Notes: a model not told the origin generated them from the letters alone. A DNA stretch of 64,000 bases from Anaerolineales bacterium (GCA_015075625.1 JABTTZ010000002.1:1054001-1118000); one strand, 5' to 3'. Positions 25,538 to 35,509 are shown, numbered from the stretch's first letter. Translations and numbers: made by a program.

Positions 25538-28135
25538 CTAATTGCCCGCTGTTTTCAACAACACCCCCAGTGCATCGGCGCTGTAGACAGCGACCCGCCC
25601 ACTGGCACACACGGGTGGTAGGGAGGCAAATTTCGCCAGTCCCTCTGCCGTGAATTCTCGCTGCTCCGTCGGACCCACATAAATGTAAGTGATTCCATAG
25701 CGTTTCACAATATCCATCGCCGTTTTTACATCGGGTGTATTGTAGAGCGTGGCAACTGCCGTGTAGCGATCCTCAATTTGTGGAACGCCATTAGCATCTG
25801 TATAGGTTAGCGTGTTTGCGGCGGCGAAGGTTGATCCCCGCCATTGGTTTTCGTGGTTATCCCACCCTAGCAAGGTTGGAATTCCGGTGAGTGCCGCCAC
25901 CCGCCCATACTCTTTGTTATATGCCAAGCCGCGCTTCGTTGCCTCTGCCACCACATCTTTGGGAGAAGTTGCCGCCTGCGCAAGGCATTGGATCACCGCG
26001 TAATCGTCGGGCGTCGAGGCAAGGGACGGCGCCCCGTCAAGGGTCATCGTCGTCACATAGCCGCCTAAATGCCCACCTTCCTTCAGGGCGCGGGTCTGAA
26101 TGGCAAAGTAGGGGTAAAGCGCTCCGGTGACGATCACAAATGTCAAAAGTCCCGCAAAACCTACGCGGACGATTCGCCCTCCCACATGGGGTTCGCTGAT
26201 CACTGACCAACAAATATACGCGGCAGCCACGCTCCACACGAGCCATGCCTGATAGTAAAACTTAAACAACATGTTGATGCGCGTTCCAAAGCCATCTTTT
26301 AAGTAGATGAATTCTGGGATGAGCGTCAATGCCGCGCCAACGCCGATCAAAAACAAGGCAACGCCCGTCGCTGGACTGTAAGTGATGATCCGCCGTGCCT
26401 GAGGATGCTCGCGGGGGAACAAGCGCCCCACTACCGCAACCAAAATCGTCCCAATGATCAAGAAGGTGGGCAGTCCTTGCAGGCGGCGGCTGGCGACATC
26501 GGACAATGCCTGACCAATCCCGCCGGATTGATCAACGATGCGGAAAACCCATGTCCGAATGTCATCGTTTAGATAGGCGACGACACCAAGCAGTACCGCC
26601 ACTACAGCCATGCCCATGATCCCTGTAAACGCTGTTTGGATGGCGAACCGTTCATTGAAGGATCGCCGCACCCGCCCAATCTCGACAAGCAAATAGACCG
26701 GGAGCAAAAGGAGGAACGGCGCAAACATCATGATGTACTGCTGCACACGAGTCGTCCAGATCACGTTGGGAAAAAAGCCCCCCGCCTGTGAACGGAAGAA
26801 CAGGAAGAAGGGCGCATAAAACACCCCCGTCAGCAGGAACAGCCTGACCCCAAACCAACCAATCCCTAGTAGATCATCCCCGCTTAGTTTTCCCGTCCCC
26901 GACCAAATCAGCCGACGGAGCGCCTCCACCCCAATGAATACGACGAGAAAAACGGCATCCCATGAGTTGAGGAACACCATCCCCCCCACAAAGATTGTGT
27001 AAAGGGCGATCTCCCATCCCTTTGGACGCCGCTTGAGCATGACGAGATTCAGCGCCAGCGCGATCACCAGCATGACAAACGGCATAGAAAGGACGTGCGG
27101 ATGCAAATCGGAAAGGATGAAACTGAACTGTGGAAACTCGGTGATAATCTCGTTTCCTGTCCCGTCAAGATTGCGGTCATAGACGACGCGGGAATAAGCC
27201 CACCACCAATAAGAGCACCACTGATCAACGTCTGTTGTTCCGGTGGCGGGGCAGCGCTCTGTGTTTGGGCGGTGAAGAATGTCCATAAATTGGAGGTTGT
27301 CGTTGCCCACAATGCCAAACTGCAAGGGGATTTCGATCATCGTCATCCCAAAGTTACCCATCATCGCCGTGAAAAAGATAGCGAGGACTCCCGCCGCAAG
27401 CGCATTACGCTTGTGCGGGCGGGCAGGCGGTGGATCATCTGCCTCGATAGGCTCAGGGTCGCCGCGCCGCAGCATGACCAAATCGTAGACCACGCCGAAC
27501 GCGCCAAGACTAACCAGCGCAAAAATGAGGCAAACAGCAAGGTTGAAGGCGATTCCGCTCCCTATGCCGCTCAGGTTTGCCAGCGTTCCCATCAGGATAT
27601 AGCCAAAGTGGTAGTAGCTGATCGCGTAGCCAGACATCCAAGGGTCGGGCGGGGGAAAGGCATCGGCGCGGCGGACGGCGTTCAAAAATGCCATTTCCAT
27701 CGGCTTTTCTGTCCCCGTCAGGTCAGGATTTAGCGCCCGCACCACCGCCCAGAGGAAGAATAACCCGAAAAAGAGCGCTTCGGTGGTCAGGACAAGGCTG
27801 AGGTTTTTCCGCAGCCATGCGCCAAGTGGTTCACCATCCTCTGCATCGCGGCGGGGGCGGAGCGTGGCATAGGCATAGAGCGCCGCGCTGAAAACACCCA
27901 CCCACACAAGGGCAACCGCCCCCCCTGTGTTTTTCAGCACACCGAGGACGCCGCCGATCCAATAGAAAAAGCCGATCAGCAGCAGACCGGCAGTGCGGGC
28001 AAGGGCGTAGCCGCGACTAGGGAGCGCCCCAAACCAACGAAACAGAAAGGGAAACACGGCGACACCCGCCAGCGTGACAAGCAGCCACCAACTGAGTATC
28101 GCGCTGAATTCACGCGAAAGCCATTCAAAGAACAT
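25538..28135 (-). CDS. DUF2298 (Chlor_Arch_YYY) polytopic membrane protein
   Basis: An 865-residue protein with at least fifteen hydrophobic helices and the conserved segments of the DUF2298 family, known mainly from Chloroflexota and Archaea. Examples are MEMAFLNAVRRADAFPPPDPW with GYAISYYHFGY and the later ITEFPQFSFILSDLHPHV loop. The acidic and His-rich motifs in the extracytoplasmic loops resemble those of GT-C glycosyltransferases, so a lipid-linked sugar transferase role is plausible but unproven. The C-terminal 200 residues form a soluble region. It converges on the radical SAM gene with only eleven bases between stops. It has its own upstream gap of about 430 bases. Confidence 0.85.
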   Translation of the reverse strand: MFFEWLSREFSAILSWWLLVTLAGVAVFPFLFRWFGALPSRGYALARTAGLLLIGFFYWIGGVLGVLKNTGGAVALVWVGVFSAALYAYATLRPRRDAEDGEPLGAWLRKNLSLVLTTEALFFGLFFLWAVVRALNPDLTGTEKPMEMAFLNAVRRADAFPPPDPWMSGYAISYYHFGYILMGTLANLSGIGSGIAFNLAVCLIFALVSLGAFGVVYDLVMLRRGDPEPIEADDPPPARPHKRNALAAGVLAIFFTAMMGNFGMTMIEIPLQFGIVGNDNLQFMDILHRPNTERCPATGTTDVDQWCSYWWWAYSRVVYDRNLDGTGNEIITEFPQFSFILSDLHPHVLSMPFVMLVIALALNLVMLKRRPKGWEIALYTIFVGGMVFLNSWDAVFLVVFIGVEALRRLIWSGTGKLSGDDLLGIGWFGVRLFLLTGVFYAPFFLFFRSQAGGFFPNVIWTTRVQQYIMMFAPFLLLLPVYLLVEIGRVRRSFNERFAIQTAFTGIMGMAVVAVLLGVVAYLNDDIRTWVFRIVDQSGGIGQALSDVASRRLQGLPTFLIIGTILVAVVGRLFPREHPQARRIITYSPATGVALFLIGVGAALTLIPEFIYLKDGFGTRINMLFKFYYQAWLVWSVAAAYICWSVISEPHVGGRIVRVGFAGLLTFVIVTGALYPYFAIQTRALKEGGHLGGYVTTMTLDGAPSLASTPDDYAVIQCLAQAATSPKDVVAEATKRGLAYNKEYGRVAALTGIPTLLGWDNHENQWRGSTFAAANTLTYTDANGVPQIEDRYTAVATLYNTPDVKTAMDIVKRYGITYIYVGPTEQREFTAEGLAKFASLPPVCASGRVAVYSADALGVLLKTAGN

Positions 28136-28571
28136 CGTTTAGCCTTTTATGACGGTTTATGACCTTATCAGGGCATTTTCTGCCCGTTTTTAGGTTTAGG
28201 GTTGATTGCAAATTGATTACGAAGGGTGTGATCCTACCCTAACTTACGGCGCATGGCGATCCGCTATGACTAAGTACAACGGCAAAAGAATTGACGAAAG
28301 AATAAAGTGATATCGATGAGAACCTATCATAGTGGATTGCTCGAAGCAACCGCCCAAAGGGAATTAGAAGGATTTTACCAGCAAACGGGGGATGCCAATG
28401 CGCCGTGTAGTCACCCACAAAACGATGGTCACAGGGAAAGGGGGTGGAGAGAGTCCCCGTCTCTGTTTACGGGGTGGCTGCTTTCAGCCCGCTGCTTTCG
28501 CGGCGGGCGCTCACCAACGGCGATGGGCGCAAGGCATTGCGCCCCTACGGGAATTACCTTGCCAACAGAGC
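28136..28571. other. Gene-free gap holding a REP-like repeat
   Basis: The gap lies between the ATPase stop (28572) and the DUF2298 start (28135). No gene is supported. Its right half contains REP-like copy 2. The left half is AT-richer and should contain the DUF2298 promoter. Confidence 0.5.
28468..28556. repeat. REP-like dispersed repeat, copy 2
   Basis: It shares GGGGTGGCTGCTTTCAG and the CCCGCTGC/GCGGCGGG hairpin with copy 1. It shares GGCGATGGGCGCAA followed by GCGCCCCTACG with copy 3 at 50194-50290. Confidence 0.75.
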
Positions 28572-31500
28572 CTAATCATTTACCAACTTATCGAACAAGC
28601 CCTTTGATTTCCCCTCCTCCGTAGACACTTTGGCGAAGCGCTGTTGAATTTCCTGCGTCACAATGAACGCATCTCGCCCATAGCGTTGGCGGCTATATTC
28701 GCGGATTTTCGCCGCTAACTCTGGGTTGGGGGCGCGGCTGTCGGGCAATGTCCGCACGGGGAAGGGCGGCGTAGCGTTTCCTTCGATCAGCATCTTCGCC
28801 AGCATGTGAAAATTTGGCAGGTTCACAAGGTCTTCCAACTCTGCCGGATACATCTCCGGGGCGAGGAACGCCCCATCTTTGATGCCCACCTGAAAGACGA
28901 AGAAATTTCCCACATTGCCAAAGACTGCCTCGCGGATTTCATTCATCAATTGGCTGATGAACTGGTTCGCCACCGTCAGCGACACCTTGAACTTGCGTGC
29001 TTCGGAAAGCATCTCGCTGAAGGCAGGTGTGACAAAACTTTGGAATTCATCTACGTAGAGGTAAAACGGACGGCGCACGCTCATATCTTGGCGGGCGCGG
29101 GTGAGCGCGGCTACCAGCAAGCGCGGCACGAGCAGAAGCCCTAAAAATTGGCTGCTTTGGTAGCCCATTCGCCCCTTAGAAAGGTCAACGAGAAGGATTT
29201 TTCCCTCGTCCATAATCTGCCGAAAGTTAAGCGTGTTTTGGCTTTGCCCAATGATGTTACGCATCATTTTGTCGTCCACAAAGCGCCCAAACTTACTCGT
29301 CAGCCAGTCAATGACCTCGCCCTTCGCACTGCCCCATCCAAAACGATCCAATTCCTTGCCGATGTTGTTCCAGTAATTGAGAACAACCGGATCCGTCACG
29401 TTCTTGATCGTGTGTTCGCGGAAGTCTTTATCAGACAAAAACCGCACAACGTCGATCAGTGTCGTCCCCGGCACGGCTTCCAGCAGCGCCAACATCGCAT
29501 TACGGATGATGTTCTCAAAGCGCGGTCCAACAATACCCTGATCATGCGGGTCAAACATGCGCCGCATCAAGCCAAGAAAGTCGGCAATGACCATGTTCCC
29601 CTCAAACATATCCTCCACATCAAGGATGTTCAGGGCAACGGGGCGTTCGGTGTCCGCCGGATCAAAAATCATCACGTCGTGAAGGCGGTGCGCCGGGATA
29701 CGTTCCAAAATGAGGCGGATCAAATCGCCGTGAGGGTCAATCACGCCGACACCACGCCCTGCTTCAATATCTTGCAGTGCCATATTGAGCAGCAGCGTAG
29801 ATTTTCCCGATCCGGTGCGCCCCACAACGTAAGCGTGCCGTGTCCGATCCTGCTCTGTTAGGCGGACAGTCATAGGACGTCCACCTTCCGTTGCCAAGCT
29901 CTCACCAATCACAACCCCTTCACGGGGGAGCAAATCTGGCGGATGCACCGTGCGAATCTTCAACACGGGCATCCCGGGCAGCCCGCCGGCGCCGGGGTGA
30001 GGAAGGCGTGATGCGGTGAGCGTCTCATCGGGGGTGAACAACCCCCGCCAGCGTTCCAAGCCGCCCGGCGCTGCGCTGTAGACCCACTGTTCTGCTTCAA
30101 TCGTGCCAAGGTTGCGGCGCACGGCGTCAAGATTGCCCTCATGGAGTGCGGGCGTAATCTCATAGCGGGCAAAGCCAAACAACCCCATGCTGACGATGTT
30201 CGGAAGGGCAGCATCCAGCGCCCCCTGTGAGGCGAGTTGAAGTTGGACAACAAAGGCAATCGCCTGCGTCCGGTCTAAAAAGAAGGGATAAAACTGGCGG
30301 ATGAGACCAGCGCGAAAATCAGGTGTGTTCTCTTTTGCCTCAGCGCCTGTTTCGATCACATCGGGGAGGGTTTCCAGGGCGGGTGTTCCCTGTGTGCGTA
30401 TTGTCTGGGTGATGATCTCGCGTTCCCACTGGAACACCTCGGTGGGCTTGATGTGAATGTTCAGCAGCGTTGGCTCCGGCTGTTCACTTAAGGCATAAAG
30501 CATCCGTGTGAGGGGGTCATCATGGCTGTTTAGGGGATAAACAAGGTAAAGCTCGTCATCCGCCTTGTTTCCCCGTATGGTGATTTCTTTGCGGGTGATC
30601 TCCGCCGCACTTTCAATGGGAAAGGGCTGCCGAAGGTAGGCGAGTTCCGCCGCCCCATAGACCGGCTCATAGGTATAGGCTAAGCCTTGCAAGGGAAGGA
30701 TCGGCTTGATCACTGTCCAAAGCGTTTGGGCAGTGTGGAGCGCCGTCTTTTCATTGGGGGCATCCACACGACAGAGCAGAGCAATCGTCAGCCGCCCCCC
30801 ACCGCCAATGTAGCGCCAGGCCAAATCAAGTTCAACGCCCGCGCCGGCGCCGCCGTTGAAGACGCTCACCGCTGTCAAAAGCTCAGCACAGCGATCCCGA
30901 ATAGGCAAGATGGTACGCGCTGCCCGCACATTGACGATTTTCACCGCAAAGTACGCTGCATAGCCGGTGGCTGCCTTGCGCCGCAGTGTGTCGGGAGAAA
31001 CCCGCGTCGCAAACGGCTCAAGGTGAATATAAGGGGCTTCCTGAAGGCGGTTGACAATCGCAACGCGCAGGGCATGAATAGCCGCCACATCGACCCCTGC
31101 CGCTGCCTCCGGCACAGTGGCAAGGCGTTCGCGGGCGTCTTGCACCTTTCCAGTGGCAAGGTCTATCTCTGCCAACGCCATGCTTGCTGCTCCTCCCCAC
31201 AGCGGATCGGCAAGGATGCTCCCCAAGATGCGTCGCCCGTCGGCAAGGCGATTCGTTCCGGCGTACACCCGCCCGATGATCAACCGCCCTTGCACATGGT
31301 CAGGGGCAAGTTCAAGGGCGCGTCTGGCAAGGGTTTCCGCCTCCATCGTGTTGTGCTGATCGAGCGCCTGACTCGCCGTTGTGATCAAGCTATCAATGTA
31401 GGCAGCACGCCGCGTCGCATAGGCGGCACGCCATCCTCGCCCATCAGGGATCGCCGCCGCGTAAGCATCTGCCACCAGCCAACGCTCCGCTGCGGCAAGG

Positions 31501-33026
31501 GCATCAATCAGTGGGCGAGTTAGTTTTCCAGGAAATTTTTTCAGGGTTTGGGGCGTAATCTTCCCCATCAGGTGAGCAATACCCTCTATCTTCATGCCGC
31601 TGTGAAATTGGGCAATGACCAGCCACGCAAAATCGTGTTCTTCGGCAAGAGGCTGCGTCGTTAAACGGTAAAACCCCTCACTGGCGGCGTGCCACGCTTT
31701 TGCCTCGGCGTGGGCAAGTGCGGTAGCACGCTGTGCCTCAACCTCGCTGCGCGATGCCTCTTGTTCTAGCCTTTCCACAACAGGCACGATCCGCGGGCTA
31801 ACCTCCTCAGGCAATTTAGGATCGTTTAAAAGGGCGCTGAGCGTTGTTTGTGCCTCAGCCACCTTTCCCTGCGCTTGGTAGGTGCGGTACAGCCCCGTCA
31901 ACGCTTGATGCTGAAGGTCTTTCGTCCCAAAGGTGAGTCGGGCAAGGGGGTGGGGATCGCCAGCCTTGTCAGCTTTTTCACCTTCTTGTTTTATTGCCGC
32001 TGCCAGCAGTGTTGCCTTTTGGTGAAGGGCAATCATCTCTTGAAGGTGTTTCGTGTTTGACGCTTTGGCTGTATAAGGGTAGGCTTTCGTATATTTTTTT
32101 TCTGCCGCAGCGTAGTTCCCCAAGCCAAACAACGCATCCCCCCAGACAAGCAAACCTTCTGGCCGCGGCGCAAGGGCATAGAGCGCTTCGGCAATGTTGG
32201 CAGCCTCCGCTGCCTTTCCCGCTTGGATCAGGGTGTCAATCTGGAAAAGGGTGTCCTTGCTATAGGTGTGCCATGCCTTAGGGAGCAGACGCTTCAAGTT
32301 CTCCTCTACATCCAACCCACAGGCGGCGGCTTCTTGATAGGCTTCATAAGCCCGTCGAATCCACTCTTCCTTTGCCTCACAGAGCAATCCCATCAAACGA
32401 AACAAAAAGGCACGGTAGGGATCGCCTGAGGGCAAGAGTGCTAAGACCTGTTCTGAATTATGGAGAAGGTCTGCCACCTCCGTTCGGGTCTCAAAATTGC
32501 GTTTGCGGTTCTTGTTCTTGCTGTTAATTTGATGAATATCCAGCGTCCGCCGCAAGGTAGCGAATTTTCCGGCAAGCTCCTTCGCCCGCTGCGCAAGCAA
32601 GAATAACTGCCCCTCGAAAATAACGCGAAGGTAAGCCACCTCTGGGAAATGATCGGCAAGCTGAAGTGTGCTGTCTATCGTGTTGATTGTTTCCGCGCTC
32701 ATCTCGACATTCTCTGTCTCAATCTGCAAAGACAGCTTGTCCACATGATGGCGAATCATCTTGGCAAAGGGGGCGAGGATAGCCTCTTGTCCATAAAGTG
32801 CGGGGTGATGTTCCTTCAGCCACTGCAACGTTTCGTGCAGCGCATTGACATCAAAAATACCCTTTTGAATCAGCGCCACAAGGACATCTAGCCGCAAACG
32901 GTAGACCTCAACAGTTTGCGCGGTTTGGAGAATTTCTCTCAGTAGATCAAGGGCGATTTCCGGCTGCCCTTTGTCAAGGGCGGCATGGACATTATCGAGG
33001 CGAACCGTGAGAAGTTCCGATGACAT
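28572..33026 (-). CDS. Giant TPR-like / HerA-TraG-type ATPase fusion protein
   Basis: A 1484-residue protein. Residues 1 to about 620 are a helical array with TPR-like character, for example the module LARRALELAPDHVQGRLIIG. A middle domain of about 430 residues follows with no motif I recognise. From about 1060 comes a P-loop ATPase of the HerA/TraG/VirB4 superfamily: Walker A GRTGSGKST near 1068-1076, then DPHGDL, then Walker B YVDEFQSF near 1322. The FVFQVG and LPNFHMLAKM segments of conjugative coupling-protein-like ATPases are also seen. These enzymes pump DNA or protein. There is no transmembrane segment, relaxase or conjugation gene nearby. It is the last gene of the run that starts with the WXG100 gene. 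Confidence 0.85.
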   Translation of the reverse strand: MSSELLTVRLDNVHAALDKGQPEIALDLLREILQTAQTVEVYRLRLDVLVALIQKGIFDVNALHETLQWLKEHHPALYGQEAILAPFAKMIRHHVDKLSLQIETENVEMSAETINTIDSTLQLADHFPEVAYLRVIFEGQLFLLAQRAKELAGKFATLRRTLDIHQINSKNKNRKRNFETRTEVADLLHNSEQVLALLPSGDPYRAFLFRLMGLLCEAKEEWIRRAYEAYQEAAACGLDVEENLKRLLPKAWHTYSKDTLFQIDTLIQAGKAAEAANIAEALYALAPRPEGLLVWGDALFGLGNYAAAEKKYTKAYPYTAKASNTKHLQEMIALHQKATLLAAAIKQEGEKADKAGDPHPLARLTFGTKDLQHQALTGLYRTYQAQGKVAEAQTTLSALLNDPKLPEEVSPRIVPVVERLEQEASRSEVEAQRATALAHAEAKAWHAASEGFYRLTTQPLAEEHDFAWLVIAQFHSGMKIEGIAHLMGKITPQTLKKFPGKLTRPLIDALAAAERWLVADAYAAAIPDGRGWRAAYATRRAAYIDSLITTASQALDQHNTMEAETLARRALELAPDHVQGRLIIGRVYAGTNRLADGRRILGSILADPLWGGAASMALAEIDLATGKVQDARERLATVPEAAAGVDVAAIHALRVAIVNRLQEAPYIHLEPFATRVSPDTLRRKAATGYAAYFAVKIVNVRAARTILPIRDRCAELLTAVSVFNGGAGAGVELDLAWRYIGGGGRLTIALLCRVDAPNEKTALHTAQTLWTVIKPILPLQGLAYTYEPVYGAAELAYLRQPFPIESAAEITRKEITIRGNKADDELYLVYPLNSHDDPLTRMLYALSEQPEPTLLNIHIKPTEVFQWEREIITQTIRTQGTPALETLPDVIETGAEAKENTPDFRAGLIRQFYPFFLDRTQAIAFVVQLQLASQGALDAALPNIVSMGLFGFARYEITPALHEGNLDAVRRNLGTIEAEQWVYSAAPGGLERWRGLFTPDETLTASRLPHPGAGGLPGMPVLKIRTVHPPDLLPREGVVIGESLATEGGRPMTVRLTEQDRTRHAYVVGRTGSGKSTLLLNMALQDIEAGRGVGVIDPHGDLIRLILERIPAHRLHDVMIFDPADTERPVALNILDVEDMFEGNMVIADFLGLMRRMFDPHDQGIVGPRFENIIRNAMLALLEAVPGTTLIDVVRFLSDKDFREHTIKNVTDPVVLNYWNNIGKELDRFGWGSAKGEVIDWLTSKFGRFVDDKMMRNIIGQSQNTLNFRQIMDEGKILLVDLSKGRMGYQSSQFLGLLLVPRLLVAALTRARQDMSVRRPFYLYVDEFQSFVTPAFSEMLSEARKFKVSLTVANQFISQLMNEIREAVFGNVGNFFVFQVGIKDGAFLAPEMYPAELEDLVNLPNFHMLAKMLIEGNATPPFPVRTLPDSRAPNPELAAKIREYSRQRYGRDAFIVTQEIQQRFAKVSTEEGKSKGLFDKLVND

Positions 33027-33360
33027 TCCGTTTTCCGCTCCAGGTAGGGTTTCAAAGGATGAGGCAGGATTGTTTGATTAGTATACGCGAATGTTCCGAC
33101 ATAACAAATGGGCGTCAGGGCATGGGGAGTCCCACCTAAATTCTGAGAGTGTGTAGAGGAACTGGCGTTTTCAACGACCACAGCGATGGAACGGAAGGCG
33201 CAACGACACGCACGATAAGCGACCTGCTACATAGCTCAAGAAGGCTGAACCATGCTTGGGCGGCGGCAAAAGTGGTCAGCCTTATTTCTGGCAAGAAGGC
33301 TGATTGTAGCGCAATCAACGAGGATGCTGAAATAGCGGGAGTTGGTTCGCCGCCGGCTCT
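33027..33360. other. Gap between the ATPase and EspG-like genes
   Basis: Of its 334 bases, about 33149-33364 can be read open on both strands for around 70 codons, but neither reading has a ribosome site or a recognisable domain. It includes repeated AAGAAGGCTGA-like words (33238-33248 and 33294-33304). It should contain the ATPase promoter. Confidence 0.4.
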
Positions 33361-34146
33361 TTAACTTGCCATTCCTAAAATTGCCCCTACGGCGGCTGAG
33401 CCATCGATGCTGCCGATAGCAAGCGGGGCATTTCCCTGCATATAGACCACGCCGCGCTCACTAACGAGCAATTCCACGGCGTTCAGCCGTTTCGGTTCGG
33501 GTGTTACCCCATCAAAGACGGCACAGGCGATGTAGGCGCGGGGACGGGCAAGCGCCCCTGTAAAGGTATTGGCAATGGGTATTTCCCAACCCGCCGCTGT
33601 CAGCGCCTCAAGCGCCTCTTGCCCCCCTTTGCGGAGGGCTGTCCGCACATTTTCTACTTCCTCTCCATCAATGTTTTGTTCGGGGATGGGGAGCGCCTCT
33701 GAGGGAGGAATCTTCAGCCGTTCCCCTAAAAGGGCGGCAATTTCATTGCGATCTGTGCTGCCATAAAAACTATTCGTGAAAGGGAGCGGTTGTTCCATGA
33801 GAACATACAATTTTTCAGCGACGAAAATGTGATAGACACTGGTTTCTGGCGGCGCAATACGCCCAATGCGAATTACGCGGTGGGCATTGCCACAGGCACT
33901 CAACATCCCCGCCACTATCGGGTCAATCTCAATCGTTTCCCCTTTTGCCACCGCAATCCGCCGAATTTGGAGGGATTGCATCGCGTTCAAAAGCGCCCCC
34001 GCTTGTGTTTCGTTGGCGGGTTGGGCAAAGGTCAACATCGTGCCTACGCTTGGTAAGGGCGGCAAATTGAGCAGCCGTAAAAGCCAGACGACCTCCGCAC
34101 GGGTAAGGTCAAGCTGGACAAGGTTCTCATTTAAACTCGTAAGCAT
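33361..34146 (-). CDS. Possible EspG-like partner protein of the WXG100 gene
   Basis: A 261-residue soluble protein with no signal peptide. Its start (TRAEVVWLLRLLNLPPLP) and the stretch ALLNAMQSLQIRRIAV...IDPIVAGMLSACG resemble the layout of actinobacterial EspG proteins: an N-terminal hydrophobic helix, a 'second-copy' helix, then a 'V-dP-l-a-l-l' segment. EspG proteins are cytosolic chaperones for type VII secretion substrates. This is a by-eye resemblance, not a firm assignment. It follows the WXG100 gene by 73 bases on the same strand. Alternatives are an immunity protein or an unrelated ESX-linked protein. Confidence 0.5.
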   Translation of the reverse strand: MLTSLNENLVQLDLTRAEVVWLLRLLNLPPLPSVGTMLTFAQPANETQAGALLNAMQSLQIRRIAVAKGETIEIDPIVAGMLSACGNAHRVIRIGRIAPPETSVYHIFVAEKLYVLMEQPLPFTNSFYGSTDRNEIAALLGERLKIPPSEALPIPEQNIDGEEVENVRTALRKGGQEALEALTAAGWEIPIANTFTGALARPRAYIACAVFDGVTPEPKRLNAVELLVSERGVVYMQGNAPLAIGSIDGSAAVGAILGMAS

Positions 34147-34219
34147 TGCTTCGTCATCCTTGTATTAGAGCAGTGCATCGGGATGGCTATGGCTATAACA
34201 ATATGTCTATGGTCGATGG

Positions 34220-35464
34220 TTATTTCCAGGTCAAAAGGTCTTTGACCCCTGATCCGATGAAATCGAACCCATCCCCTATTGCCGCCATCCCATCGTAGGC
34301 ATACCCTGTTACCAAGCCGTTGTACTGCCAATCAAGCGCAGAGCGCATCGACTCTACTTGTGTCGCTCGCTCACTAGGAGAATACCCTTTTCCGGCAAGT
34401 TCAGCATCATAGGCGGCTAAATCACGGGCAATTTGATAATCGATCAGTTCACGGGGGGAGCTCAAGACGCCCCCAATAAATTTGCCAGCCGTTTCCCCTA
34501 GTTGTCCCACTGAGTTTGAAACTTGCTTGGCATTGTCAAGGTGATCGGCGGGTGTGTTGAAGGGGTTGAACCCGCCAAAGGCAAATTTTCCCAAATCCCA
34601 TGCTGTCCCTGCTGTATCGCGCACGACGTTTTTGACATCCATCTTGCCCACGTTTTCAGCGTTTGCTTTGGCTTGGGCGCTAAACGCCTCACGCAGTGCC
34701 GGATTAATCGCCGTATTGCCGCTGATCGTAGCCGTGTCGGAGATAATGACAGCCTTCCCCGTTACTTGCAGCAGATCGTTCACAATGAGGACGCCGCGCC
34801 CAACCGGTGTGCTGAACAAGAGCGACTCAATACCAAATTTTGTCCCCGCAACACCAGCCGCATCGACCACCCCACGCCCCGCGTTCATCTGCTCCCAGGC
34901 ATCCATGAAGATTCCAAACCCGCTGGCAAACTTCCCAAATTTGCCCGTCTCCATGCCCAGCGCCTCGCCAAGCGAATTCATGAGGGAAATGACATCCGAG
35001 CCATATTTTGTTTTGTCAAACCCTGTGGGGAGAACACCATCCACCGGGCTCCCCGTATTCGTGCCAAGAGCAGCTGCCTCTTTGGTGAGGTTGTTAATGA
35101 GATCGCTGATCCCACCACCCATGACCCCCGCTTGCAACTGGCTGAACAAACCCGCACCCACCGCTGCCCCGCCAAAGAGCGCCGCCGCTTCCGCTTCCGC
35201 CTCGCCCAATAGTTTGGCAATCTTCTCCGTCATCTGTGCGGCATGATTCAAACTCTCGATGAGGGTTTTCAGCGCTGGAAAGAGGCGATCTGCCATCTCG
35301 CGCTGGTAGGCATCTGCCCCACTGCCCACCCAACCACCCGCGGCAAAGGTATCGGTCACGTGGCGAAGGGTATTCAGCAAGCCATTCGTCTTTTCGGCGT
35401 GACGGGCAAACATCTGCCTGATGGAGGAAAGGGAATCATAATCGGCTTGGATGCGGTTTGCCAT
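34220..35464 (-). CDS. WXG100-domain fusion protein (putative type VII secretion substrate)
   Basis: The first about 95 residues form a helical hairpin with the WXG motif at W45 (AAGGWVGSGADAYQREM), the hallmark of ESAT-6/WXG100 proteins exported by type VII systems. The next 320 residues are Gly/Ala-rich with several hydrophobic stretches. They include a central segment with VGRGVLIVNDLLQVTG and the terminal YDGMAAIGDGFDFIGSG. No known toxin domain is visible. The start follows AAGGAAC six bases upstream. Fusion of a WXG domain to a long C-terminus is typical of secreted effectors. Type VII core genes (EccB/C/D) are not in the window. Confidence 0.78.
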   Translation of the reverse strand: MANRIQADYDSLSSIRQMFARHAEKTNGLLNTLRHVTDTFAAGGWVGSGADAYQREMADRLFPALKTLIESLNHAAQMTEKIAKLLGEAEAEAAALFGGAAVGAGLFSQLQAGVMGGGISDLINNLTKEAAALGTNTGSPVDGVLPTGFDKTKYGSDVISLMNSLGEALGMETGKFGKFASGFGIFMDAWEQMNAGRGVVDAAGVAGTKFGIESLLFSTPVGRGVLIVNDLLQVTGKAVIISDTATISGNTAINPALREAFSAQAKANAENVGKMDVKNVVRDTAGTAWDLGKFAFGGFNPFNTPADHLDNAKQVSNSVGQLGETAGKFIGGVLSSPRELIDYQIARDLAAYDAELAGKGYSPSERATQVESMRSALDWQYNGLVTGYAYDGMAAIGDGFDFIGSGVKDLLTWK

Positions 35465-35509
35465 AGACCGTTCCTTAACATAGCGGGCAAATGGGTCTGG
35501 TTCTTTTTA

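Noticed and set aside
28572-33026. Part of an integrative conjugative element
   Set aside because: No relaxase, integrase, mating-pair genes or attachment sites are visible around the ATPase.
33149-33364. 71-codon open frame on the plus strand
   Set aside because: It has no Shine-Dalgarno, no recognisable domain, an opposing open frame of similar length and odd composition, so it is not called as a gene.
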